A stretch of 57,891 bases of DNA. Source: an uncultured Eubacteriales bacterium. GTDB taxonomy: Bacteria > Bacillota > Clostridia > Oscillospirales > UBA644. This document shows positions 41,101-49,313 of the stretch, piece after piece. The notes under the pieces were generated by a model. It saw only the letters and a list, made by a program, of their open reading frames with translations, did not search any database and was not told the DNA's origin. The stretch is from positions 1 to 57,891 of the forward strand of contig CAKSQP010000001.1 of NCBI GenBank assembly GCA_934486965.1, in the 5' to 3' direction. How positions within the stretch are numbered: the first letter of the stretch is position 1; each line of letters opens with the position of its first letter. The position numbers and the translations under genes were made by a program.

Positions 41101-42441
41101 CTATTTTCCTACGCAGAAACGCGAAAAAATGTTTTCTATAATTTCTTCGCTTACCGTTTTTCCCGTCATTACCGAAAGGCTTTCTATCGCCTCTTCAACG
41201 TCGCACAGCAAAACGTCGGGCGTAAGATCTATATTTTCAACAGCGTTTTGAAGAGCGGTAAGCGCCGACCGAATGCAGGAATACTGTCTTGCGTTCATGA
41301 CGGTCTCGTCCGCCGCCGTCTTACCCGAAACGGTGTCGGTAATGATTTTTTCAAGTTCTGAAATTCCGATATCGTTTTCCGCGCTTATCGTCACTTCGCC
41401 GTCAAAGCCCGTAAGTTTTCTGTCAAAAACCTTTTCTTTATCGCATTTATTATATACGGCGATTTTTTCGGCATTTGAATTTTTAATGAGCGAAAGCGTT
41501 TTTTCGTCGTCTTTGTCAAAAGGACGCGCAAGGTCGAAAAGGCAGAGAATGAGGTCCGCCGTCTCTGCTTTTTCCGCGGCGCGCTCAACGCCTATCTTTT
41601 CGACGGCGTCTTTGCTTTCCCTTATTCCCGCTGTGTCGAAAAGCCTGAGTTTAAGACCTCCGACCGTTACGGTTTCTTCGATAACGTCGCGGGTCGTGCC
41701 CTCAATATCGGTGACAATGCTTTTATCGTAACCCGAAAGACGGTTCATAAGACTGCTTTTTCCGACGTTCGGTTTTCCCGTTATACAAACGCGCAGTCCG
41801 TCTTTGATTATCTTTCCGCTTCCGTAACTTTTTTCCCATTTTTCGAGTTTTTTGCAGTATTCGGTTATCTTTTTGCGAAGTTCGGCGGCGGGAACGTCGA
41901 TAATTTCGTCGTCGGGATAGTCGACATACGCAAGAATATCGGCGGAAAGGGAGATGAGCCCTTGTCTGAGTTCTTCGGTCTTTGCCGAAAAGCCGCCTTT
42001 TATCTGTAAAAGGGCTATTTCCGCCTCTTTTTCGCTTTCCGACTCAATGAGGTCGATGACAGCCTCCGCCTGAACGATATCCATTTTTCCGTTTACGAAG
42101 GCTCTTTTCGAAAATTCGCCCGGCAGGGCAAGTCTCGCGCCCTTTTTTATAAGAAGCCGCTGAATTTCGGCGGAAACAAAAGGACTTCCGTGGCAGGAAA
42201 TCTCGGCGACGTCTTCGCCCGTATAACTTTTCGGCGCGCGGTAGACCGTGACGATAACGTCGTCTTTTGTTTTGTCTCCGTCGACAATATATCCGTGATG
42301 AGCGGTATAGCCCTCGGCGCTATCTATGGGTTTTGAAAAAATTTCGCCGAGGATTTCAAAAGTCCTGCTTCCCGAAATGCGGATAAGCGCCGCCGCGGAT
42401 ACCCCGACGGGGGTCATCGGCGCGAAAATCGTATCTTCCAT
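41101..42441 (-). CDS. mnmE: tRNA modification GTPase MnmE
   Basis: A 446-residue GTPase, partner of MnmG. The N-terminal folate-binding domain (about 1-118) precedes a helical domain and a G domain with GKPNVGKSS at 222-230, DTAG in the switch II region and NKCDK. The C-terminal CVGK (443-446) holds the catalytic Cys. It is separated from jag by 47 bases that include a hairpin terminator, so part of the transcription from rpmH may stop before it. Confidence 0.96.
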   Translation of the reverse strand: MEDTIFAPMTPVGVSAAALIRISGSRTFEILGEIFSKPIDSAEGYTAHHGYIVDGDKTKDDVIVTVYRAPKSYTGEDVAEISCHGSPFVSAEIQRLLIKKGARLALPGEFSKRAFVNGKMDIVQAEAVIDLIESESEKEAEIALLQIKGGFSAKTEELRQGLISLSADILAYVDYPDDEIIDVPAAELRKKITEYCKKLEKWEKSYGSGKIIKDGLRVCITGKPNVGKSSLMNRLSGYDKSIVTDIEGTTRDVIEETVTVGGLKLRLFDTAGIRESKDAVEKIGVERAAEKAETADLILCLFDLARPFDKDDEKTLSLIKNSNAEKIAVYNKCDKEKVFDRKLTGFDGEVTISAENDIGISELEKIITDTVSGKTAADETVMNARQYSCIRSALTALQNAVENIDLTPDVLLCDVEEAIESLSVMTGKTVSEEIIENIFSRFCVGK

Positions 42442-42451
42442 AATGTCACCT

Positions 42452-42483
42452 AAAAACGAAGGTCAGGTCCAATGACCTGACCT
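42452..42483 (-). terminator. Hairpin between jag and mnmE (partial terminator)
   Basis: AGGTCAGGTC (42460-42469) and GACCTGACCT (42474-42483) form a 10-base perfect stem with a 4-base loop. On the minus strand TTCGTTTTTAGG follows. It lies within the rpmH-mnmG series, so it may set the ratio of upstream to downstream genes. Confidence 0.75.
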
Positions 42484-42488
42484 TTGTA

Positions 42489-43352
42489 TTACTCTGCAAA
42501 ATTAGATTTGTTTTCTTCGTTTTCAACGATATGTCCGGGGAAGAGGACCTTTACCTTTTCGACGGGCTTCGGTGCCGCCGGAGTTCTTCCGCGGTTGTCG
42601 TTTCTTCTTCTCGGGCGTCCCGAGTCGAGAGCCGAGGAATTGAACGGTCTGCCGCCGCCTCTTCTGTCGGAGTTTCTTTCGTTTCTTCTTTCGGAAGATC
42701 TTCCGCCGTCTTCTTTTTTGACAAACGGTTTATCGGGTCCGTCGTAAGCAATGACGACTTTTCTGTTGGGTTCGGTTCCGACCGAGAAAGTCGTTATATT
42801 TTCAAAATCGTGAAGTCTCGAATGAACAATTCTTCTCTGATAAGGAGTCATCGCCTTGAGCGTTACTTTTCTCTTTGTTCTCTGAACCTGTTTTGCGGTC
42901 TTTACCGCGAGGGCTTCGAGGCGCGCGGTCGATTTTTCCTTATAATCGTTGATGTTGAGAGTTATTTTGTAATTTCCGTCAAGAACTTTGTTGACGGTGA
43001 CTGCCAGTATAAACTGGAGCGATTCGACAATATCCGTATTTCTCTTGGTATAGCAGTCTATTTCGTCGCCGTTAAGTTGTATATTAACGACGTTTTCGTT
43101 CACTTCGATATTTTCTTCGTAACGGGAAACTCCCATTTTAAGAAAGAGGTCTTTAAGATAACTGCTTATAAAACCTTCGGGTCCGCTCTGTTCGGTGACC
43201 TTTATGGAAGCGAGTTTTTTTATTCTTCCGAAAAGGCCCTTTGTTTCCATTTCGACGACCTCGTAAGAAAGGTTGTCTTTGGAAACGCCGAGTTCTTCGC
43301 AGGCGTTGAGTACGGCATCGTCAATGGTTTTTCCTGTGAAAATCTTTTCCAT
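42489..43352 (-). CDS. jag: RNA-binding protein Jag/KhpB
   Basis: A 287-residue protein from ATG 43352; AAGGA is well spaced for it but lies only a base or two from the ATG at 43361, which would add three residues. Domains: Jag-N (KIFTGKTIDDAVLNACEELGV), a middle linker, a KH-like domain around 120-185, and an R3H domain with RRIVHSRL. The last 70 residues are Arg/Gly/Asn/Ser-rich and disordered. KhpB binds RNA and affects cell elongation and division in Gram-positives. It is next to yidC as in most Firmicutes. Confidence 0.92.
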   Translation of the reverse strand: MEKIFTGKTIDDAVLNACEELGVSKDNLSYEVVEMETKGLFGRIKKLASIKVTEQSGPEGFISSYLKDLFLKMGVSRYEENIEVNENVVNIQLNGDEIDCYTKRNTDIVESLQFILAVTVNKVLDGNYKITLNINDYKEKSTARLEALAVKTAKQVQRTKRKVTLKAMTPYQRRIVHSRLHDFENITTFSVGTEPNRKVVIAYDGPDKPFVKKEDGGRSSERRNERNSDRRGGGRPFNSSALDSGRPRRRNDNRGRTPAAPKPVEKVKVLFPGHIVENEENKSNFAE

Positions 43353-43378
43353 TTTTGCCATATCCTTCTTTATTTGAA

Positions 43379-44344
43379 TTATTTGTTTTCTTCGTTTAAG
43401 TCTTCTCCGTTGAGTTTCGCGGAGGTTTCTTCCTTTTTGAGTCTTTCCATTTTCTGGATCTGGTTATAGTTCAGTTTCTTTTCTTTTACCGGCTTTTCTG
43501 GAACTTTTTCTTTAATAAGTTTTGCAAGAAGCACGGTCTGGAGTATTGTGAGAAGGTTGGTGAATATCCAGTAAATACAAATACCTATCTGGAACGAATA
43601 GCCGAGAAAAAGGGTGATGACCGGCATAATATAGAGCATTGCGTTCATGCCGGGGTTTTTCGCCGCCGAATCCGTCTGATTTATTTTCTGGGAAACTATC
43701 GTTACGGCAAGAGAAGAAAGCGCCGCGAGTATCGGCAGGATAACGGTTATCGTCCATGCAAACTGCGGGGTATCGCCGAGGTTGAGTCCGAGAAAATTAA
43801 GGTTTATTCCCTTATATCCGGTTTCCGCGATAACACCCGACAAAGCGTCGGAATTTGCGTTTATATCCTTTATAAGGGTAAGTTGGTTTACGGTCTGATA
43901 GGTTATCTTGTCGCCGTAGGATATTCCGAGATTTGTTACGGCGTTGAAGAGTTTTTCGATGTTTGCCGCCGACATATCGAGAAGATAGGTAAGGGGCTGG
44001 CGGATATTTGTCCAGAGAGAAAGGATAAGGGGAAGCTGGATAAGCTGCGGAAGACAGCCTGAAGTCGGGCTGTAACCCTCTTCGGTATATATCCTCTGCA
44101 TTTCTTCCTGATATTTCGGATCTCTGGTGTTGTTTTTGTATTTCTGCTGAAGTTGCTGGATCCGCGGCTGAGCCTTCATCATCTTTCTTCTGCCCTTTTC
44201 GGCTTTTATTCCGAGCGGCAAAAGACAGATTTTCGTGACAAGCGCGAAAAGCAGGATAGCCACGCCGTAGTTCTGCACCAAAGCGTAGCAAAGTCTCAGT
44301 ATCATACCGATAGGTACGTTTATAATATCGAAAATACCGTTCAT
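43379..44344 (-). CDS. yidC: Membrane protein insertase YidC
   Basis: A 321-residue insertase with about five membrane helices. The conserved core starts NYGVAILLFALVTKICLLPLGIKAEKGRRKMMKAQPRIQQLQQKYKN with the Arg of the hydrophilic groove in the first core helix region or its neighbour. SGCLPQLIQLPLILSLW follows. No lipobox is present at the N-terminus, unlike SpoIIIJ of Bacillus. The tail is basic and extended (about residues 285-321). Confidence 0.94.
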   Translation of the reverse strand: MNGIFDIINVPIGMILRLCYALVQNYGVAILLFALVTKICLLPLGIKAEKGRRKMMKAQPRIQQLQQKYKNNTRDPKYQEEMQRIYTEEGYSPTSGCLPQLIQLPLILSLWTNIRQPLTYLLDMSAANIEKLFNAVTNLGISYGDKITYQTVNQLTLIKDINANSDALSGVIAETGYKGINLNFLGLNLGDTPQFAWTITVILPILAALSSLAVTIVSQKINQTDSAAKNPGMNAMLYIMPVITLFLGYSFQIGICIYWIFTNLLTILQTVLLAKLIKEKVPEKPVKEKKLNYNQIQKMERLKKEETSAKLNGEDLNEENK

Positions 44345-44354
44345 TTCTTTTCCT

Positions 44355-44564
44355 TTACTTTAACGGATCGTATCCGCCCTTACTGAAAGGGTTGCATCTT
44401 AAAATCCGCCAAACGGCAAGACGCGTGCCTTTGAAAAATCCGTATTTTTCGTATGCCTCAAGGGCATATTCGGAGCAGGTGGGAACATATTTACAGCAGG
44501 GTCTTCTGTACGGAGAAATGTGTTTTCTGTAAAAACGAATAAGCCATATCGCGACTTTTTTCAT
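44355..44564 (-). CDS. yidD: Membrane protein insertion efficiency factor YidD
   Basis: A 69-residue protein with the family pattern FYRKHISPYRRPCCKYVPTCSEYALEAYEKYG and RILRCNPFSKGGYDPL. Lies between yidC and rnpA with gaps of 10 and 3 bases. Confidence 0.95.
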   Translation of the reverse strand: MKKVAIWLIRFYRKHISPYRRPCCKYVPTCSEYALEAYEKYGFFKGTRLAVWRILRCNPFSKGGYDPLK

Positions 44565-44567
44565 TTT

Positions 44568-44912
44568 TCAATCCTCTTTTATAAGATCTTCCCTGCCGAA
44601 AGCATACTTCATATCCCTGACGATATCCTCTGTTTTGAGAAAAGGCGTTTTCGATTTCGACGCAATGACGAAATCATATCCCGTTTTCAAAGCAGGCTCG
44701 CACAGTCTGTACGCTTCCCTGATTATTCTTTTTGCCCGATTTCTTTTTACCGCGTTTCCCACCGATTTTTTTCCGACGGTAATCCCGAGCCTGTTTTCTT
44801 CCGACTTATTCGGTTTATAATACAGCACAAAAGAGCCGGTCACCCGACAATTTCCTTTTCTGTAAAGCTGTAAAAACCTTCTGTTGTCGCAAAGTGAAAC
44901 AGTCTTTCTCAT
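44568..44912 (-). CDS. rnpA: Ribonuclease P protein component
   Basis: A 114-residue basic protein that helps RNase P RNA bind and cut pre-tRNA 5' leaders. The RNR signature RNRAKRIIREAYR is at about residues 58-70 and the N-terminal FLQLYRKG segment is normal. It is 6 bases after rpmH. Confidence 0.95.
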   Translation of the reverse strand: MRKTVSLCDNRRFLQLYRKGNCRVTGSFVLYYKPNKSEENRLGITVGKKSVGNAVKRNRAKRIIREAYRLCEPALKTGYDFVIASKSKTPFLKTEDIVRDMKYAFGREDLIKED

Positions 44913-44918
44913 ATTGAA

Positions 44919-45053
44919 TTACAGAGAAAGCTGTTTTCTTCCTTTAGCGCGTCTTCTCGCAAGAACCTTTCTTCCGTTAGCGGTCTTCATTCTCTTTCTG
45001 AAGCCGTGTTCCTTGCTGCGCTGTCTTTTTTTAGGCTGATAAGTTCTGAGCAT
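44919..45053 (-). CDS. rpmH: Ribosomal protein L34
   Basis: 44 residues, MLRTYQPKKRQRSKEHGFRK onward, ending in the basic RAKGRKQLSL: a complete L34. GGAGGG stands 8 bases before the ATG at 45053. First gene of the minus-strand series leading away from the origin. Confidence 0.97.
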   Translation of the reverse strand: MLRTYQPKKRQRSKEHGFRKRMKTANGRKVLARRRAKGRKQLSL

Positions 45054-45089
45054 TTTATTCCCTCCTTTACAGAGAACAGTCCTTTTTAC

Positions 45090-45118
45090 ATTATACATTC
45101 TTAAAATGCCCGTGTCAA
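45090..45118 (-). promoter_or_regulatory. Consensus promoter of the rpmH operon
   Basis: Minus-strand TTGACA (45113-45118), 17-base spacer, TATAAT (45090-45095): perfect match. Confidence 0.92.
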
Positions 45119-45158
45119 GTGAAAAAATCAAATTTTTTTCAAACTTTGAAAGCCGTAC

Positions 45159-45187
45159 TTGCCTAAATTTCGTTTTTATGCTATAAT
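45159..45187 (+). promoter_or_regulatory. Promoter of dnaA
   Basis: TTGCCT (45159-45164), 17-base spacer, TATAAT (45182-45187), 40 bases before the ATG. It is divergent from the rpmH promoter. The AT-rich ATATATAATATATA run after it lies in the 5' leader. Confidence 0.8.
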
Positions 45188-45227
45188 ACATTAGATATAT
45201 ATAATATATAAGTGAAAGGAAATTAAA

Positions 45228-46550
45228 ATGTCGGGCCAGATTGATATAATATGGAAAGCGGCGGCGGCTGAAATAAAAGCGAAAGTTTCTTCGACTTCCT
45301 ACGAGATATTCTTCAGAGACTTGAAACCCCTGCGCATAGACGAAAACATGAAACTTGTCCTGCAGGCTCAGAATACCGTTCAGAAAAACTTTCTCGAACT
45401 GAAATTCAGAAACGAAATAAAAGAGGCTCTTTCCGACGTATACGGCTTTGACGCGGATTTCGTCATAGTCTGCGAAGACGAAAACAAGACGGAAACGGAA
45501 ATAAAGAAAGAACCCGTTTTCAAGAAAACGTCCGATTCGGATTTTTATACTTTCGAAAACTTTATGGTCGGCGAAAGCAATAAATACGCCTATACGGTCT
45601 GTCGCGCGGTCGCCGAAAACCCCGGAACCGCATACAACCCGCTGTTTCTTCACGGAAGCACGGGTCTCGGTAAAACACATCTTCTGAAAGCGATAAAAAA
45701 TCAGATAGAAAAAGACCACCCGGATTATACCTGCTACTATCTGAGCAGTGAAAGTTATACGACCGAATTCATCGAAAGTCTGCGTACAAAGACAACTCAC
45801 GAATTCAAAAACAAATACAGGAACGCCGACGTCCTTCTTTTGGACGACGTTCAGTTCTTTGCGGGAAAAGAATCGACGCAGGAGGAGTTTTTCCACACAT
45901 ATAACTACCTCAAAGAGGGAAACAAGCAGATAATCTTGGCGTCGGACAGACCCCCGAAAGACATTCACCCTCTTGAAGAAAGACTTTGCGGAAGATTTGA
46001 GTCGGGCGCACTGATGTCAATTGAGTCTCCCGAACTCGAACTGAGAGTCGCAATAGTAAAAAACAAGGCGAAATACTATAACGTCAACATTTCCGACGAA
46101 GTGGCATACTTCATTGCGGAGACCATAAAAAACAACATAAGAAAAATAGAAGGCGTTATAAACAAAACAAAAGCCGATCAGTTTATAAAAGGGACCGCTC
46201 CGACCGTTTCTTCGGTAAAAAGCATTATAAGGGATATTTCGGAAGAAAACGAACCTCTTCCCGTTCTTGTCGACAAGATAGTGACCGAAGTCGCCCGTAT
46301 CTATAACGTCAAACCCGAAGACATAAAAAGCAAAAAGCGGCAGATGAACATTAAAAACGCCCGCCATGTCTCGATTTACATAATAAGGGAAATGACTTCC
46401 ATTTCTCTCAAGGATATAGGAACTTACTTTTCGAATCTCGACCATTCGTCGGTTCACCACGCATATAACACCGTCGCCGAAAAAACGGACACCGATTCGA
46501 CTTTCAGAGTTCATATCGAAGAGATAATGAGAAATATAAGGGAACAGTAA
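45228..46550 (+). CDS. dnaA: Replication initiator DnaA
   Basis: A 440-residue initiator. Domain I about 1-80, short domain II linker to 105, AAA+ domain III with Walker A GSTGLGKT at 143-150 (second position Ser where Gly is usual) and Walker B LLLDDVQF at 203-210, Arg finger region in LEERLCGRFESG, and domain IV about 340-440. The DNA-reading signature is DHSSVHHA at 405-412, where most DnaA proteins have DHTTVLHA, and the preceding FSNL replaces the usual FGGR. AAGGAAA precedes the ATG. The adjacent origin has variant boxes (see oriC). Confidence 0.97.
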   Translation: MSGQIDIIWKAAAAEIKAKVSSTSYEIFFRDLKPLRIDENMKLVLQAQNTVQKNFLELKFRNEIKEALSDVYGFDADFVIVCEDENKTETEIKKEPVFKKTSDSDFYTFENFMVGESNKYAYTVCRAVAENPGTAYNPLFLHGSTGLGKTHLLKAIKNQIEKDHPDYTCYYLSSESYTTEFIESLRTKTTHEFKNKYRNADVLLLDDVQFFAGKESTQEEFFHTYNYLKEGNKQIILASDRPPKDIHPLEERLCGRFESGALMSIESPELELRVAIVKNKAKYYNVNISDEVAYFIAETIKNNIRKIEGVINKTKADQFIKGTAPTVSSVKSIIRDISEENEPLPVLVDKIVTEVARIYNVKPEDIKSKKRQMNIKNARHVSIYIIREMTSISLKDIGTYFSNLDHSSVHHAYNTVAEKTDTDSTFRVHIEEIMRNIREQ

Positions 46551-46817
46551 GTTTTCCGAAAGTTATCAAAACGGTTTCCACAGTTTTCAACGCGGAACAC
46601 TGAATTTTTTCAACAAAGTTTTCAAAAAGCGGCGGTTGAAAAAATGTTGAAAAGATTTTCTCGGTTTTCAAAAAATTTTCAACAGGTTTTCCAATTTCAG
46701 AAAAATACGTTTTTTACCTTACCGAAAGGATAAAAACGGGTTTTCAAAAGTTTTTACACTCCCTATTACTTCTATAAAAATAATATATATTATATATACA
46801 CAGAAAGGTGAACTGTC
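46551..46817. other. Chromosomal replication origin (oriC) candidate
   Basis: The dnaA-dnaN gap holds repeated DnaA-box-like 9-mers: TTTTCAACA at 46607-46615 and 46676-46684 and, inverted, 46645-46653. Near copies are TTTTCAACG at 46584-46592 and TTTTCAACC inverted at 46634-46642. GTTTCCACA (46574-46582) and TTATCAAAA (46563-46571) are closer to the classical TTATCCACA. A run of A/T (TATAAAAATAATATATATTATATATA, about 46772-46797) next to dnaN is a likely unwinding element. Genes on both sides point away. A weak dnaN promoter (TTTACA near 46753) may overlap. Confidence 0.85.
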
Positions 46818-47924
46818 ATGATACTGTCCTGTGATAAAAACGTAATATCCGAAGGCGTAAATATAGTAAGCAAGGTAATTTTGGCGAAATCCCCCGTACC
46901 TGCGCTCGAGGGTATTCTTTTCGAAGCGTATAACGGCGGAAAACTCAAACTTACGGGTTCGGATATAGACGTCGGCATAGAAACGTATATCGACGTTGAC
47001 GTCGAAAAAGAAGGAAGCATTATAGTAAACTGTAAACTGTTTTCCGAAATTCTGAGAAACTTAACTAACGACATAGTTAAAATAGAAGTCGACGATAAAT
47101 TCAATATGCATATTTCCTGCGGAGTCGTCAAATACACCATTCCGTGCATGAACCCGAAGATGTATCCGACAATTCCTATTTTCGATAAAGAAAAGAGCAT
47201 TAAAATAAAAAGAGGTCCTCTTTTCAGCATGATAAGACAGACTCTTTTCTCCGTTTCGATTTTTGACGCGAAACCCGTCCTCAAAGGTATACTTTTCGAA
47301 GTCGAAAAAGAAAGGATACGTCTGATAAGCAGTGATAACTACCGTCTTTCGATAAGAAAAGAAGATTTTGCGAGCAATTACGACGAGGCGTTCAAATTTG
47401 TCGTTCCGGGAAAAACGCTTACCGAAATAATAAAGATGAACGGCGAAGACGACGATGAAGTTTCTATCGGGATTTCGCACAATTACGCTTCTTTCGATTT
47501 CAGCGGAATAAGAGTAGTTACAAAACTTCTGAAAGGCGAATTCATAAACTATCAGAGCATAATTCCCGCGTCTTTCAAGACGGTCTGTAAGGTAAAGACG
47601 CAGGATCTCAAAAAAGCGGTCGAAAGAGCAAGTCTTCTTGTCGACGAGAAAGTCAGATTCCCCGTTAAATTCAGTATTGAATTCGATTCGATGATAATTT
47701 CTTACAGAAAGACCGAGGGACACTCTTTCAGCGACGAAATAGGAATGGAAAAGCAGGGCGACAGCCTTGAGATAGGTTTCAACAACAAATACGTCCTGAG
47801 TATCCTTTCGGTTATAGAAGACGAGGAAATTCTGATAAAACTCAATAATCCGCTTGCTTCGATGTGTATAACTCCCGTCGACGACGAAAGATTTTTCTAT
47901 CTCGTTTCGCCGATGAGACTGTGA
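46818..47924 (+). CDS. dnaN: DNA polymerase III beta clamp
   Basis: A 368-residue sliding clamp that tethers polymerase III to DNA. Three similar domains are visible, with PALEGILFEAYNGGKLKLTGSDIDVGIE early, PVLKGILFEVEKERIRLISSDNYRLSIR in the second domain, and the C-terminal SMCITPVDDERFFYLVSPMRL end that forms the peptide-binding cleft. GAAAGGTG precedes the ATG. It ends one base before recF. Confidence 0.96.
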   Translation: MILSCDKNVISEGVNIVSKVILAKSPVPALEGILFEAYNGGKLKLTGSDIDVGIETYIDVDVEKEGSIIVNCKLFSEILRNLTNDIVKIEVDDKFNMHISCGVVKYTIPCMNPKMYPTIPIFDKEKSIKIKRGPLFSMIRQTLFSVSIFDAKPVLKGILFEVEKERIRLISSDNYRLSIRKEDFASNYDEAFKFVVPGKTLTEIIKMNGEDDDEVSIGISHNYASFDFSGIRVVTKLLKGEFINYQSIIPASFKTVCKVKTQDLKKAVERASLLVDEKVRFPVKFSIEFDSMIISYRKTEGHSFSDEIGMEKQGDSLEIGFNNKYVLSILSVIEDEEILIKLNNPLASMCITPVDDERFFYLVSPMRL

Positions 47925-47925
47925 T

Positions 47926-49011
47926 ATGTACTTAAAAGAACTTTCACTCGAAAATTTCAGAAATATAAAAAGCGAAAAACTCGAATTTTCCGACGGAGTA
48001 AATATTCTTCACGGAGACAACGCTCAGGGAAAAACAAATATCATCGAAAGTATATGGCTTTTTTCCTCGATGAAGAGTTTCAGGGGTGCAAAAGATTCCG
48101 ATTTCATAAAACAGGGCGAACTTTTCACCGATATAAAATGCGTTTTTGAAAAGAGAGACAGAGAAGTAAGAGGCGAAATAAGAATTGCCGACGGCAAACG
48201 CAAAGAGATAATAAAAGACGGAGTAAAAGTGCGGTCCGCCGAAATGGTCGGACAGATAAACACCGTTCTTTTCTATCCCGAACATCTGTCTCTTATAAAA
48301 AGCGGGCCCGAGATAAGAAGAAGATTTTTAGACGCCGCGATATGTCAGATAAAACCCGGTTTTTTCAGAATTTTAAGCGAATATTCGAAAGTGCTCGCCC
48401 AGCGCAATTTTCTTCTGAAATCGCAGAGAAAAGATATGCTTGAAACTCTCGACAGTTGGGATATGAAACTTTCGAAACTCGGCGGAATAATAACGAACAC
48501 AAGAAAAACATATCTTGAAAAACTTCTTGTTTTCGCCGAAAAAACCGTTGATGAAATTTCTTCGGGAAAAGAAAAAATGACAGCGGAATATCAGTCGTAT
48601 TCGGGAAAAGAAACGACTTCTGCCGAAGAAGAGGAAAAAGCGCTTTATAAAAAACTTAAGGAAAGTTTTTCGGAGGACGAAAGACTTTTCTGTACGACAG
48701 AGGGCTGTCACAGGGACGATTTTACGCTTTTTATAAACGGAAATACCGCAAAGATATACGGTTCGCAGGGACAGCAGAGGTCGCTTGTAATGGCGCTTAA
48801 ACTCGCCGAAGCGGATATCTGTTACGAATATAACGACGAATATCCCGTTATGCTTTTCGACGACGTTTTTTCCGAACTCGATTCTTTGCGTAAGGCTTAT
48901 ATAACCGAAAACATAAAGAACAGACAGGTAATAGTCACGACCTGCGAAAAAACGGAGTTTTTCGAAAACGCGAAATATTTCGGAGTTTCACAGGGAAAGG
49001 TCAGTGTGTAA
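47926..49011 (+). CDS. recF: Recombination protein RecF
   Basis: A 361-residue SMC-like ATPase that helps load RecA at single-strand gaps. Walker A GDNAQGKTN lies at residues about 30-38, signature GSQGQQRSLVMALKLAEA at about 275-292, and Walker B VMLFDDVFSELD at about 303-314. It starts at 47926, one base after the dnaN stop, and overlaps remB by one base. Confidence 0.95.
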   Translation: MYLKELSLENFRNIKSEKLEFSDGVNILHGDNAQGKTNIIESIWLFSSMKSFRGAKDSDFIKQGELFTDIKCVFEKRDREVRGEIRIADGKRKEIIKDGVKVRSAEMVGQINTVLFYPEHLSLIKSGPEIRRRFLDAAICQIKPGFFRILSEYSKVLAQRNFLLKSQRKDMLETLDSWDMKLSKLGGIITNTRKTYLEKLLVFAEKTVDEISSGKEKMTAEYQSYSGKETTSAEEEEKALYKKLKESFSEDERLFCTTEGCHRDDFTLFINGNTAKIYGSQGQQRSLVMALKLAEADICYEYNDEYPVMLFDDVFSELDSLRKAYITENIKNRQVIVTTCEKTEFFENAKYFGVSQGKVSV

Positions 49012-49277
49012 TGTATCTTCATATCGGTCTTAACTACATGATAAAAAAGAGCGACATTGTCGGAATATTCGATATAGAAACGACGACGGGTTCTACTATA
49101 ACGAAGCAGTTTCTGATGAAAGCGCAGAAGAAAAACAGAGTAATAACCGTAACTCCCGACCTGCCGAGATCTTATATCGTCTGTCGGGACGGCGAAAAAG
49201 AGTATGTTTATCTTACTTCTCTTTCGACGGCGACTTTGATAAAAAGAAACGAATCAAAAGAAAACATATTCATATAG
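49011..49277 (+). CDS. remB: RemB/YaaB-like DUF370 protein
   Basis: An 88-residue protein: MYLHIGLNYMIKKSDIVGIFDIETTT, then a PRSYIVCRDGEKEYVYLTSLSTATLIKR end, as in RemB (YaaB) of Bacillus subtilis, a DUF370 protein between recF and gyrB that takes part in biofilm-matrix regulation. The related RemA is a DNA-binding ring. Its start codon overlaps the recF stop. Confidence 0.9.
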   Translation: MYLHIGLNYMIKKSDIVGIFDIETTTGSTITKQFLMKAQKKNRVITVTPDLPRSYIVCRDGEKEYVYLTSLSTATLIKRNESKENIFI

Positions 49278-49313
49278 AAATATTTTTCCAATATTATCAG
49301 GAGGAAAAACAAA

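Noticed and set aside
44919..45968. Long 349-codon frame containing L34
   Set aside because: Only the last 44 codons are rpmH; the rest is antisense to dnaA and its promoter region.
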